From positions 248,001-312,000 of the forward strand of contig JAVYIG010001610.1 in assembly GCA_035222895.1 (NCBI GenBank): 64,000 bases of DNA. Reading direction: 5' to 3'. This DNA is from Strongylocentrotus droebachiensis. Its lineage: Eukaryota > Echinodermata > Echinoidea > Camarodonta > Strongylocentrotidae. The notes below the pieces were generated by a model. That model worked only from the letters and a program-made list of their open reading frames with translations, did no database searches and had not been told where the DNA came from. The translations under genes and the position numbers were made by a program. This document shows positions 45,314 through 56,690 of this stretch, in pieces (positions within the stretch are counted from its first letter, which is position 1; each line of letters starts with the position of its first letter).

Positions 45314-48300
45314 TTACAAGTTATCAATCTGGCAATCATTGCTGTCGAAGGAGAACTTGTTGAGATATCCACATCGAGCAAAGTGATTGCCTGTGGAATA
45401 AGGGGCACTGCCACCAGCGCTGCCACCGCACGATCCCTGATTGCGGTCACTCTCCCATTCAGCACCACCGGTTTTCACGATACCCTTGAGCTCAAACCAT
45501 CCTTCTTCAGTCTTGCTGCAGTCCATGTTAACATCCAGCATCCAGTAGTGTTCTCCCCATACGTTAAGACTGGTGTAGCCGTACCCATCAGTATCCACTT
45601 TAGCCTGGTAGCCAGCATCGTTGGTTGTCCACACCAAGGGAGTACCCTCTGCAGACTGTCCTTGATTCTGACCTTGATCAGATTCTGCTCCATACCAATC
45701 TAGGAAATCATCACCGGATTTCCAGTCATTGAATTTAGAGTTACCTCCTCCAATTCTGTGGGTGATAGGCATGGCACAGTTGTTGTTGCTGTCTGCATTG
45801 TTGCTGCACCCGCTACGTTTAGAATGGTCAATACCACCACGAACAAAGACATCTTGTCCATTTGACGTGGGCTTGTAGATGAAAACAACAGTGCGCTCCC
45901 ATCCAGCTGGGGGGTCTGGTTGGGGTCCTTGGGTTGGTCCTTGGGTCGGGATTAGGGTTGGTTCACCTGGGCCAGAGGTGGGAGCTACAATGGGTCCATC
46001 CTTCGAGGCACCAACATGGATGAACAGCAGGTTATCTCCACTGTTGCCACTTATGGAGATGTCAGCATAACCAGAAGAATCAACATTCACAGTGCTATGA
46101 CCAGTACAAGATCGAGCACTTGAATCATAATCCACCACAGCCATGTTACAGTACTCGCCCGAAGGGAGACCAGTTTGAAGTCGCTCATTGATGGATGAAC
46201 CACCACGACCAATGGCAATGAAAGCACGATTACCTCGGGAAAAAGCCAACCTACTGTAATCACCCCAGAAGTTCTGAACAGGCTCAGTACCGGCTTGGTT
46301 ACGCCACTCCACCATGTTCTTGATACCCCTCCAGCGATGTTCACAGACCCAACCATAAGAATCAGTCGATACGCAAGAACCATCAGCATTGAAGGTTGGT
46401 TCTTCGGTGTTCCAATCATTATCGGCAGGAGGTCCAGTCCACTGCTGATCAAACTTATAGCTGCTCATAATACGTGGGAAACCATGTGGCCATGACAGCA
46501 TAAAGGCAATAGCCAACATGTAATCTTCTTGGTTTTTATACATCAGAACATTGCCACCACCACCATGTCCACGTTGGTTGTCATGGTTATCAATGAACAC
46601 AACAGCAGTTTCATCACTAATCTTAACTCCCCAATGTATACCAAAGCTTGACAAACTATCGAGGGACTTGTAACCCTTGAAAGTCTCACTGACTTCCCTC
46701 CCATAGATGAAGTCTGTCACTCTAGCAATATTGATATATTCAGCAGCGGTCACAGCTTCCCCGGTATCCTGGTCAATCACCTCCTGGTAGAAGAAAGGTC
46801 GGGTGTTCCCAGGGAAGTAGGCCGTGTTCAGGTCATCGGTCATGTCAAAGATTGCCTGAATGTTATCAGGCCACATGTGCTTGGAAGCATCAACACGGAA
46901 CCCAGCGACACCGATATTTATTACATCATTGAAGTAATCTACAATTCTGTCTCGGACGTACCCCTGTGAATGATCCAGGTCTAGAAGCCCTTCCAGATTA
47001 CAGTTGCGTACCTGGATGAAGAATTCAAGAAAAAAATAGAAATAAACAAATATGGGAAAAATTAATAAAGTCATATTATCCCATCTTACTCTCAGAGTGG
47101 GATAAACAATATCTTGAACTTAATAAAATATTTCAGCATGACCTGAGTATAATTGTACATGTCTTTTCAGAGTATCATTACACCATACAAGTTCTATCTA
47201 TATGATAGTATGTATTATGTTTTGTGATGCTAAACTTAGGGATTAACCTTAAACCCTTCTTCTCAAGTGATTGATACATCCTTTGTCTGAAAATATATTT
47301 CATATATTTTATATTGCGAATCCCTTATTTTACAAATGATCACACCATCCTCCTCATACAATACACAAATGGTTTAAAACCTTTCAGAAATCATCATGGG
47401 TGATTGAATTATTTTTCTCGAATATAATAATGGAATTAATGCACCATGCCTGTCAAAATTCACACTCCTCGTGCAACTGAGAGACAAGATATAATTAGGG
47501 GCATACATAGAAAGAGTATATTCCTGGAAAATAAGAGTAAGTAACATACTTTACATTTTGTATGATAGATTAAACAGTATATCTATACCATTTTACTATC
47601 TGTCTCTAGACAATGATTATACATTGTGTATAGTTCAACTTGCATAGTTAACTCCAAAGAGTTGCATATAGTTATATGGGCCCCCTTTATTAGGGTCTAC
47701 AAGTGATGCATGGAAAATTGAATGTACTCACGATTTGTGCACTGTTGTATGTGTTAATGGGTCCACCGGTTGGACATTGCTCATATCCCTGAGGAACGTT
47801 GAAGTGACTGATATCGTAGGGCACTTCGGCAAAGGCGTATGCGTCGGTGTCATAGGCGCTGTCGCCATAGCCTTTACCAACCCCTGTAAAAGTACACAAA
47901 CATCACAAACATTAGACATACAATCATTTTGATGATAGAATAGAATGTTGTTTTGTAGCTTGGGTAGTGGTGGCCTAGCTTCTAGGCATTTTGTCCCTCT
48001 CTCTCTCTCTCTGAACCAATGTATCTGAAGCAAATGCTAGCCATGGAAGATTTTGAAACACTGGAAAAATAGTATTTTGCCTGATGCCAATTTCTACCAC
48101 ATACATCACTGTTATCCCTTCAGCATCTCAGTTTAACCAATGACCAATAAAAAGAATTTTGAACCTCTCAATGTGTTGCCATGAAAAAGGGGGGGGTTGA
48201 GGTGGGAGGGGGTGCGCACTGTAATGATGTAAATGTATAGAGCTCTTACCGGCATCTCCACCGCACATATGATTGACAACAGCATCCACATAGATCCTCA

Positions 48301-49659
48301 CTCCAGCATTATTACAACGCTGTACCATGTCAATGAACTCTGCCCGGTTACCACGACGACTCACGAGCTTGTAGCTGACTGGCTGGTAGGCCTCGTACCA
48401 TGGACGCTGTATGTTTGTGTCGTAGAGGATGCGGTGCTCATGAGGAGGAGAAATCTGGACGCCGCCAAAACTGTGGGGGCCCAGGAAGCTGGAAACAGAG
48501 AAAGAGTTTTGGGCAAAAGAGTTGTATTCAATAGGCATTTTATACATGTACATGGAAGTATGAGTGAGGCATGTTGGCTCAGGAGAAGAGCAGTGGTCTC
48601 GTAACAGGGAGGTCCTGACTTCGAAACCAATTTGATGCACCAGTGTCCTTTGGTAAGGCATCCTCATTACCAAGTCCCTCGGATAGTACTTAAAGCCGTT
48701 GGTCCCCTGATTGCTTACTTACAGGCATACACATGCCTTATTATCAGTCTGGTAAACAGACCAACCAACCAAGTATACAGTGCTACATATCTCAGAAATC
48801 AATCTCTATTGTAGGAAGTCCATCCCTGATGGTGCAGGTCTATGTTAGTTTATACAAAAATTATACTCTTAGTTTCCTATCTCTGATGGAAAAGTTTATC
48901 ACAACGAATACTAGAGACAGAAGTTAAACACCAGCGCCCCGTCTTACAAAGAGTGGTCAATCGCAACTAGGTACATAAGAGTTAGGAAACTGCAAACTTG
49001 CAATTGATTGGAGGACTTGCGATTGAGTTTAATGAATCATAAGTCTTTGTAAGACGGGGCCAAAGACAATAAATTGACACGACTGTACGATAGATGTACC
49101 ATAAGTCTATTTATGGGCGATTACGTACATTTTGTATATGTCGCACAAGACATTTAGACAACATTTTCTTGCCTTTATAGAAAAGGAATCAGTAGAGAAG
49201 GTCTGTTTTATGGTAATAGTAAAGTACTTCCAGTGAGCCCTATGAATTTTCGACAAACGTTTATAAATACCGGTATCCTTTTCTCAGCAAGAAAGAGCTG
49301 AAATTATCATATGTTGTACAGGACACAGAAAAATGATTATATTTAAGTTTAATCTCAAAACTCTGTGAGTTGCATTGAAGAAAAAAATCACAGGAAATGT
49401 ACTTAACGGTCAGTCTAGTTATCAAAGACCCCAATACACTTTTCACATTGAAAATATTTTTCATTAAAAAAAATGTGCAAGATGAAGATGTTCAGGATGA
49501 AATGTAAACTTACTCTTCACATTCCCTTGCGATAGATTTCCAGGGCCACTCAAAGAGATGAACCATGGCAGTTCGTCCCCCAGCAGTATTTGGGTTCTTG
49601 TACTGCGAGTCAGCCTGGGCGGCTGCCAACAGGCACAGAACAATGACAGCACAGTACAT
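45314..49659 (-). CDS. secreted chloride-dependent alpha-amylase with C-terminal extension (copy 2)
   Basis: Exons on the minus strand are 49659-49514, 48488-48250, 47883-47732 and 47011-45314, in frame, 744 residues. Intron positions and phases equal those of copy 1. The signal peptide is [16 protein letters not shown]. Catalytic residues are Asp220 (GFRVDASKH), Glu256 (FYQEVID) and Asp323 ([11 protein letters not shown]); chloride ligands are Arg218, Asn321 and Arg359. A shorter Pro/Thr/Gly linker precedes the C-terminal domain (548-744), which differs from copy 1 at only 4 of 197 positions. Exon 3 and the 5' third of exon 4 are much more diverged. An open frame continues 21 hydrophobic codons upstream of exon 4 (to 47074), but that is intron, because a CAG acceptor and the homologous junction fix the exon start at 47011. 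An AATAAT lies 44 nt past the stop. Function as for copy 1: starch or glycogen digestion. Confidence 0.95.
47950..48040. other. amylase-2 intron 2 and neighbours, low-complexity only
   Basis: The 366-bp intron 2 (47884-48249) contains a CTCTCTCT run at 47997-48012 and a poly-G tract at 48188-48196. Intron 3 (47012-47731, 720 bp) shows no repeats or exon-like blocks. Both are shorter than in copy 1 and lack its 69-bp array and MITE. Confidence 0.6.
48936..49060. mobile_element. MITE in amylase-2 intron 1
   Basis: Terminal inverted repeats are GCCCCGTCTTACAAAGA on the left and TCTTTGTAAGACGGGGC on the right, perfect over 17 bp in a 125-bp element. Sub-terminal CAATCGCAACTA and TTGCGATTGAG extend the inversion. 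No coding sequence. Amylase 1 has no copy here, so insertion followed duplication or was lost. Confidence 0.9.
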
Positions 49660-50356
49660 TTTCTTTCTTTATTAACCTGCCAGGCAGTGAAAAAAATGAT
49701 TAAAACATTGCAATACGATTAGTAGTCAATTGCTTTCCAGTCAAATTCTTAACTTCATCAACCCTGAAACTGACGCTTCACTTAACTTTATTGTAGATCT
49801 AACCTGAGACCTAACTTAACCTGAAACCTGAATCCCACCACTAAATGACTCCAGACAGACTCCAAACTAACTGATTCTTGGTTCATACAGATAATGATTT
49901 GTTGTTTTGGTTCACACTATTGTCCTTATGGTCCGTCTCGTTTGAGTACCTAGGATATTGAGTCCTAATATATCTGTGGCGAAATACAGCCCTCAGAAAA
50001 TGTCGCTAGAACAGATGTCAGATCATCCCCCCTAAAAAAATGAGTCTCATGAAAATAATACTTTTAACAGAATACATGTATAACCATACAAATCCTAGTA
50101 AAACTGTACAAGACTCTACAGACATCATCTGTCGACTTCTAGCTAGCTCAGAGCTATTGGAGGGAAAATGATTCAAATTAACTTTTTGACATGATCATGA
50201 ATGGAGTCAAAGTGCTTTAAAAATGTGTTGAAACAGAATCATGCATCTAACATGGATATCCTGAACAATTCAATCACTGCTCAATAATATAAAAACACGC
50301 AATAAACAAGATCTTTTTATTTGATTGCATAATTTCTGAAAGGGCTGACAACTCAC

Positions 50357-50469
50357 CGGAACCGGTTACACTCCTGGTTTCTGTTTAAACTGATGATAGC
50401 GCACTAATCTTCCTTGAGATATATACACAATCCTAGCCTTCTTAATGGCACCAGGTGATGAGATTCTCA
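50357..50469 (-). promoter_or_regulatory. predicted amylase-2 promoter and 5' noncoding exon
   Basis: On the minus strand TGAGAA (50469-50464), six bases, and CACCTG (50457-50452) precede TATATATC (50425-50418) by about 26 bp. A predicted noncoding exon then ends with GTGAGT after 50357. The matching acceptor is GGCAG before 49676, leaving 17 untranslated bases before the ATG. A start site near 50390 is inferred. The layout parallels the amylase-1 promoter, and the second half of the bipartite site has one change from TTCCCA to TTCTCA. Confidence 0.6.
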
Positions 50470-50900
50470 TGATGACTTATGATTTGTTTTGAGGAACATG
50501 ATGACAGTGCATGATAGGACTGCTGATTACATTAATCAATCAATCATATCATACAACCCATTAATTAACAATTTAATCAACCAAGAAATCAATCAATTAA
50601 ATCGATCAATCAATCGATCAGTTTGTTTTGAAGAGCATGATGTTAGTGCATAGTAGGACTGCTCATCATACCAACCAATTCATCAATTTATTAGCAATTT
50701 AATCAATTTAATCAATTAATCAATTAATCAAATAATCAATAAAATCAAGCCAACCATTCAAATCTTGACCAAAATAAAATAAAATAAATCCACTAAATCA
50801 AGCAAATCATACCAATAAATCAATCAAATCAAATCAATTCCATTGATTCAATCATATCAACAATCAATATGTTAATCAACAACTTTTCCGATTGAACATA
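50470..50900. repeat. AATC/ATCA-rich low-complexity tract plus decayed promoter-unit copy
   Basis: From 50530 to 50885 the sequence is mostly AATCAATCAAATC-type low complexity. Inside it, 50618-50675 repeats the block TTTGTTTTGA.GA.CATGATG, then AGTGCATA.TAGGACTGCT, also found at 50487-50530. This is part of the amylase-2 upstream repeat unit, here without its E-box. Confidence 0.7.
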
Positions 50901-51631
50901 TACCTCATTATTAATTGTTAAGAATGGAAACTCCTATAGCTAGGTGTCAATATTGCCAATGGGCAAGCCCAAGGTACTATTCCAAACATTAACAAAATTG
51001 TTAAAACTTTGCGTTTCATGATATTTTGCTTGGTCCAATCGCTAGTAATTAAGGCTATGGACTTGATAGAGTAATCAATTACACTATAATCTTAGATGTG
51101 GCTGGTTACATATGAGACAATATAGCTTGGATTTGCACGAAGTAGAATTATGAGGAATACATTTATTTGATGGATTGCTGGCATTGAGTGTTATTAAGTG
51201 AATTGCAGGTATTGGGGGGTGTTCATATCTTATTGATAAAGGAGAAAACAAAAATACTGTTGCCATATGGCTTTAGCTAAGCTGCCCAAGTTGATAGAAG
51301 CATTCACAAAATACTTTTTTACAGGGTACCCATTTACTGCAGCTGCATCAAAAGTGGTAATTGTATATAAATACCTTGCCAAAAAAAAAATATCTAGGAC
51401 AAAAACTGTAAACTACTACTCAATCAAACTAGATATCCAATAAACCACAATACCACTATTAAGTGAGACTACCTAATCTGTGTGTTGTTGGTCAGTAATC
51501 TTGTCAAGGCACAGTGGTGGTAAAACCCACCTTGTTTCGTAATGATGGACAACAAAATGTTGAAAAAATACTTCTTTATACAAAACATGCTTTTATGAAA
51601 GAATAAATACCTTATCCTGACTTTTTCAAAG

Positions 51632-51790
51632 CAGATGAGGGGTTCCTTGACTGGAGACTTGTTTGGAGGAACATGGTGAATGAGAATGAGAATATCGACT
51701 ACTGATGGCATGTCACAATGTCCTCAGATTAAACACCTGGGAAAAGGAAAACAATGAATACAACTTTTAAAAACATATCTGGTAATGGGA
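51632..51790. promoter_or_regulatory. decayed promoter-like unit, upstream copy
   Basis: CAGATG, five bases, then TTCCTT, followed by GACTTGTTTGGAGGAACATG and later ACCTGGGAAAAGGAAAACAA. The order of blocks matches the units at 52129 and 52973, but both half-sites are mutated relative to the promoter-proximal copies. Confidence 0.4.
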
Positions 51791-52054
51791 TGCATGAACA
51801 TGCGAATAAGACACAAGTCCATACTCAGCCCCAGTGGAAAGGACAATGGGATTGAAACTTTGAAAGACAAAAAAGAAAGTGAAGGTTCAATTTATTGGGT
51901 TTATGATTATCAACTTTCTCTATCAACGCTCTCTCGCATGCAAATCATTTTAATTTGATGACCAGAACCATGTTCACATCATACATATTCCATTTTAATC
52001 CAAATGTGGGCTTGCAACCTACAGTCTATCATTCAAACTTTCTTCAAGTAACCC

Positions 52055-52345
52055 AAAAAGAGTTTAGGAATATTGATGAAAACATGACCTAATCCTCACA
52101 TTCTTCAACATCATCAATTGTGTTGTACCAGGTGATAAGATTCACAGGACAGTTAGAAACTTGCCTGGAAGAGCATGCTGAAAGATAACGTCACGTATCT
52201 CTATAGATAAGACTACTGATTGATGGTACGATGTCAAACAACCTTTAAAAAAGAAAATGTCCTTAAATTCATTGAAACCTGGGAAAAAGGGAACCAATGG
52301 AAACAAATTAAAACATATGCAGTAATGAATAAAAAGAATGAAAAA
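52055..52345. promoter_or_regulatory. duplicated promoter-like unit with E-box site (copy A)
   Basis: It contains TTTAGGAATATTGATGAAAA, CAGGTG at 52129-52134, six bases and TTCACA at 52141-52146. ACTTGCCTGGAAGAGCATG, ATCTCTATAGATAAGACT and ACCTGGGAAAAAGG follow. All blocks recur in the same order at 52897-53180. No TATA element or coding exon follows on either strand, so it is probably a relic or an enhancer. Confidence 0.5.
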
Positions 52346-52416
52346 AAGGATCAAACTATGGTTTTCACTTCGAAAGATGATTTTCATTACCTTGCTAAAG
52401 TTGACTCTGAGCATGC

Positions 52417-52720
52417 TTGAACCCTGCACTGTGTGTAATAAGCCAGAGCATGAAGCCTTGTCTTTTCCATGGTCATTTGCCTTCTACAACATACATCATA
52501 GCTGGCAAAAATGCATTCCAGGCATGTGCTCCTCGACTCTGGAATGGGCTTCCACATTTTACTCGTCTATCACCTTCGCTGGATCTCTTCCGAAAATGTC
52601 TTAAAACTCTCCCCTTTGACCATGATCAACAACAGCTTCTTTGTTAATTTGATATGTAAAGCGCTGTGAAACAACAATTAGTTTGTAAGAGCGCTATAGA
52701 AATGACTTTATTGTATTGTA
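52417..52720 (+). mobile_element. LINE C-terminal/3' end relic (CR1/L2-like)
   Basis: The frame translates to AFQACAPRLWNGLPHF then SLDLFRKCLKTLPF, the C-terminal 'APRLWN.LP...F+..LK..LF' signature of CR1/L2-type reverse-transcriptase proteins. The 3' tail GTAAAGCGCTGTGAAA, then GAGCGCTATAGAAATGA and a short TTTATTGTATTG end, follows directly. It lies between the two duplicated promoter-like units. It is truncated and inactive. Confidence 0.8.
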
Positions 52721-52896
52721 CAATTGAGGGGAGGGGGAATTAAAGTCAGTCACAAAATATCTTTTTTTTTTAGATTAACAGGTTGATTATCAATGAACAT
52801 CAGTCTAGCAAATGTTTATGTTTCATTTATTTCACCTATTCAGTCCCAAATCAATGCTGCCCTACTATCTACTATTGAAACCATACCCAAATGATT

Positions 52897-53180
52897 CCAA
52901 ATAGTTTTAGGAATATTGTTGAAAACATGACCCAATCCTAACAATTTCTTTAATTTTTGTACCAGGTGATGAGGTTCTCAAGACATTAGGTGACTTGCCT
53001 GAAGGAGCACAGAGGAAGACAATGGCATATATCTCTCTATAGATAAGACTGCCGATCGATGTTATGATGCCAAACAACCTTTGGCATGGCCAATGTCATG
53101 TCCTTTGGTTGATACCTGGGAACAGAAAAACACTGGAAAGTACCTATAAAAGAACTTATCTGGAAATATGAACAAAATTT
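52897..53180. promoter_or_regulatory. duplicated promoter-like unit with E-box site (copy B)
   Basis: CAGGTG at 52973-52978, six bases and TTCTCA at 52985-52990. The block is preceded by TTTTAGGAATATTGTTGAAA and followed by GACTTGCCTGAAGGAGCAC and CTATAGATAAGACTGC. It is a clear duplicate of copy A. It is the furthest member of the series from amylase 2, at about 3.3 kb from its ATG. Confidence 0.5.
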
Positions 53181-53199
53181 CAAGAATTTTTTTTTCTTC

Positions 53200-55080
53200 A
53201 CCTGTCTCTTAAAAGTGAACTCTTCAAATAATCTTTTAATACAACATTTTCTAGTTATTTCAAATGAAAAAGTTGCGTATTATTGAGCAACAGTCTGGGT
53301 AATTCGTCTTTTTGTAAATTCTCAAATTCTGTATGAACTAGGTAGAGTCTTTTGAATAAAGTTGTCTGTGCATATCATAATAGTATTAATACAGACAAAT
53401 ATATGATCATATAAAGTTATGATTCACAAGACATATCGGTCTTCCATGTAATTCAGTTGTTAAGCCTCAGTATGGTATTTAGTAATTGTTTAATGGGCTA
53501 TTTCATAATGTAATAAATGGAATGGAATGTCTCTGTTAAGTGCCTCCCAATGAATTATTTCATTCACCCATTACAAATAATTATATTTTAATAATCAAAT
53601 TTGAACTTGCTTACAGAATGGGTTGTCAGGTAAGAAAAGCATTGTGTCCAAACTAGTAATTACTAATGTATGCAAGTATTTGCATTCTGACAATGCAAAT
53701 ATATAATTTTTGAATGTAATAGCTCATCGCTTGGTAAACATGTCTCTCTAGACTTATCAAATTAAACTCGTTATATTTCAAACCAACTGCCAGGATGCTT
53801 CACCAAATTATCTACCTCAAGTGGCACGTAATCATGACATGACCCATGACTCAAGGTCAAGGAACTTTTAGGAATATTGAGAGATCTCCCAATTTGCCAG
53901 ACTGTGAGTCCCCCAAGTATATATCCTGGGACCTTTCCTCTTTAAAGAAAAGTATCTTCCCTTTTATACATGTCAATAGGAAGTAGGAATCATGATAGAG
54001 GAGGGAACCTGCTATGAAATCACTTAATATGATTGTTCAGTCTAACTGATAATATAAGTACCCCTAGAAAATCTATGGAATATAAAATTTCATTTTCTAC
54101 CCTGCTTAGTAATTTTTGTAATGAGCATAAAGAGTGGGTCAATACTACCCCCTAGAACACATAGCAAAGTAAACAAGTAACATGAAAGTAAGAGACATAT
54201 TTGTTCAATAATAGGGAAAGAATTATCATACTTAATTTCTGACATGTTATGCTACTGCAGTTTCTTTCAAATTCTAGTTTCAGTCAGATCTACAGGTCTG
54301 TAATGGTTCTTCCACACGAGAAGGAAAGTTTGTTTTTACGTACAAATAACTCTTCAACAATCAAGCTAGAGAAAGAATATTTTAATTCAGACACTTCATA
54401 CGAGAGGGTTAAGACAAGACAATAAAATAATTAACCAAGTGGCTATTACATTGTTTAGTCCCAAAGGCAAACAAAAGGGAGTAAGGGACAGCCCAGATCC
54501 TGTAGGCTATGGGTTAAATGAAAATTGCAAAGTCTTGCTAATTATCTACCAATCACCTCACCAGGGCAGGGCATGCAGCAAGGCTATGGCTGGGCCCGGT
54601 GATATTATAATTCACGCACCTGACACGTGACTTGATACATCGTATATATGCAAATTAAAAACATTATCATACCCCCATCACGTGTTGTGACAATATAATC
54701 ATTACCATACCCTTATCACATTTGTTATGATTAATATAATTTATTTCTATATTTCCATCACGTGTGTCAGTCGTGATTCGCATCAGGCATGACAATTGCT
54801 CATGCGCTACAATATACTACAATAAAAATTGGCAAATATCATATTCCTAATATAAGAATTGCACCAAAAGGAGCAGCAACTAAACTGATTATGGACAATA
54901 CTACATTTTTGTCTATAAGTTTTGCTTCATCAGCAACATACTTAGGAGCTGCTTGCTGTGTCAGTCAGAGCAGCTCAAGTACCGAGCTTGTGCAGTAGGA
55001 TGCTGTCAGCCTAGTCTCACAGAACAGACAGCTATGCACAGCGACTGACTGACAAGGGTTTCTGCCTGCACACCAAGCAC
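53200..55080. other. intergenic, no gene seen
   Basis: AT-rich sequence upstream of amylase 2. The longest frames are below 80 codons and carry no recognisable motif. Around 54640-54790 there are three ATCACGTG or ATCACATTTG-like blocks with CATACC repeats, possibly a weak degenerate repeat. Confidence 0.6.
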
Positions 55081-55082
55081 CT

Positions 55083-55230
55083 GGGGGGCGTTTCACAAAA
55101 CTTGTCATCAGTGAGAATTGACAGTTTTTGTTATAAGCTACTGAAATCCTTGCTTCTGATTGGTTATCAGCAGATTTGTCACTGATTTTTGTCATCTTTC
55201 ATTGAAAAAAGGCTTTGTGAAACAGGCCCC
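55083..55230. mobile_element. MITE with GGGG..GTTTCACAAA ends
   Basis: The left end GGGGGGCGTTTCACAAAACT and the right end (complement GGGGCCTGTTTCACAAAGCC) are imperfect inverted repeats. Internal CATCAGTGA and TCACTGATTTTTG also mirror each other. The length is about 148 bp, non-coding. The window end (63943 onward) begins with a related GGGGAGTGTTTCACAAAGG. Confidence 0.8.
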
Positions 55231-55829
55231 TAAACCTGAACTTGACCAGGGATAAGATAACAAGTCGCACAAATAATCAGATGTGAAGATATTCTTGATT
55301 AACTGGTTTCTAAACACACTTTGTTTGCTTACAGACACATCATATGGTGTTTTCACACAGCCATGCATATGAGTTAAAGGTCTTTTGATTGTTAAGTATC
55401 AAAGTTATAGAATAATCATACTCTTTGATGAATAGAAGATATAATATAACTAAGAGCATCAAATGGCAGATATTTGGAATGTACACGATTCTCTATCGAA
55501 AACAAATTACGTACTAAACATAATTGTTTTTTTGTTTTTTTACATATAAATACAAAGTTTGGTGTGCATCTAAACTAACCCTGCTTGTCCAACTGAATGT
55601 TGGGATACACTGTCTAGTAAAGTTACTTTCAACCATCAGCAAATTATGAAGGAATTTGAAAATGGTACGATTAAAAGCCATATCACAGTTTTTTTTTTTA
55701 ATTAAGAGCTAATGAATTTCTTCTGCTCAAAATATTAAAATTTGATTCATTACTACTTTTGAGTTTGCAAATGAGTGTTAAAGCCTTCCATTAAAAGTGT
55801 TATGATGGAAGCTATAGAGAAGTAAAATT

Positions 55830-56130
55830 CAGTTCAGTTCAGTTTATTTTATTTTTGCACGGCACCAACTTCAGCCAAAGGCTGTTTTTCTGCAGGTCCG
55901 TCCACTCAATTTAAACAATGCTCAACCGGAATACTTTATGTGCCATATTTGTGATTTTCTTTGAACGGGCACTTTAAAGGTAATAATAATAATAATAATC
56001 TTTTAAAGTCCACTTCAAATTTTATTAAGTTAAACCGAAAATGGAAATTCTTTTTGCCCAATTGATTGCCCGGCAGCCACTGAGCAGCGCCAGATCGATG
56101 TTGCTCTATCCCTCATTGTTGAACGCCAAA
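55830..56130 (-). mobile_element. probable retroelement 3' end plus unresolved repeat-like DNA
   Basis: On the minus strand AAAAATAAAATAAACTGAAC continues with TGAACTGAA, a repetitive tail typical of LINE 3' ends. From 55980 to 56130 there is an AAT trinucleotide run and a block containing GCAGCCACTGAGCAGCGCC that looks like interspersed-repeat sequence. I cannot assign it. Confidence 0.35.
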
Positions 56131-56135
56131 CAAGG

Positions 56136-56346
56136 TAATAATAATAATAAATTATATTTCTATAGCGCATTTTACAAGGTATGTCTCTATGCGCTTTACA
56201 TTGTATTACAAGCTTAATTTATTTATTTATTTAAGGTAGCAGCAACTCCCGTCTTTTAACGTCTTTTGGTATGACGCGGCCGGGGTTCAAACCCACGACC
56301 TCTCGGTTGTGAGGCGGACGCTCTACTGACTGAGCCAACACACCGA
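56136..56346 (-). mobile_element. tRNA-derived SINE with L2-like tail
   Basis: Read on the minus strand, the head carries an A-box-like TGGCTCAGTCAGTAGAGCG and a B-box GGTTTGAACCC at tRNA-like spacing, which would be an internal Pol III promoter. The 3' part has TGTAAAGCGCATAGAGAC, then ATGCGCTATAGAAATATAAT and ATT repeats. The tail resembles the LINE relic at 52650-52720, consistent with mobilisation by that LINE class. It is not a tRNA gene, because the acceptor stem does not close. Confidence 0.8.
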
Positions 56347-56635
56347 TACTGCAAAGTTTTGGAAAAAATACCTACAAATTACACACAAATAATGAATACT
56401 TTCCTTGCTTAGAGCATAACATGCAAAGAAGAATGAATCGTTGCATATTAGTAGTCTTCAGCTACTGCATGATCTCAATTCAAACATACCACACAAAGCT
56501 CCAAATATCGTCATTAAATCAAAATCAGTTGCTTCTTCACTCCTTCACAGAAAGTACCTCAGAACTTTTTTGAATGCGCCAATAGAGCTGTAGATGCAAC
56601 ATGGACTCTTTTTTGTACATGTTAAAGATGAGGGC

Positions 56636-56682
56636 TCGGCAGGGCGGGGCAGGGCGGGGCATGGCGGGGCATGGCGTGGCAA
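56636..56682. repeat. GC-rich 10-bp minisatellite in DHFR 3' UTR
   Basis: Tandem GGGGCAGGGC and GGGGCATGGC units, about four to five copies, lie immediately past the DHFR stop codon. The plus strand has four closely spaced runs of three or more G, so a quadruplex is possible on that strand. The DHFR transcript would carry the C-rich strand. Confidence 0.8.
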
Positions 56683-56690
56683 GATAGGTG

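Noticed and set aside
47012-47074. Hydrophobic 21-codon N-terminal extension of amylase-2 exon 4 as an alternative signal peptide
   Set aside because: A CAG acceptor at the position homologous to copy 1, and the intact upstream exons with their own signal peptide, make it intron read-through.
53200-55080. Possible third amylase gene upstream of the duplicated promoter units
   Set aside because: No HLFEW, VDAVVNH, GFRVDA or DNHD coding remnant is visible on either strand between 50500 and 56600.
56280-56346. A tRNA gene on the minus strand
   Set aside because: A- and B-box motifs are present but no closed acceptor or anticodon stem is seen, and the sequence continues into a LINE-type tail, so it is a SINE head.
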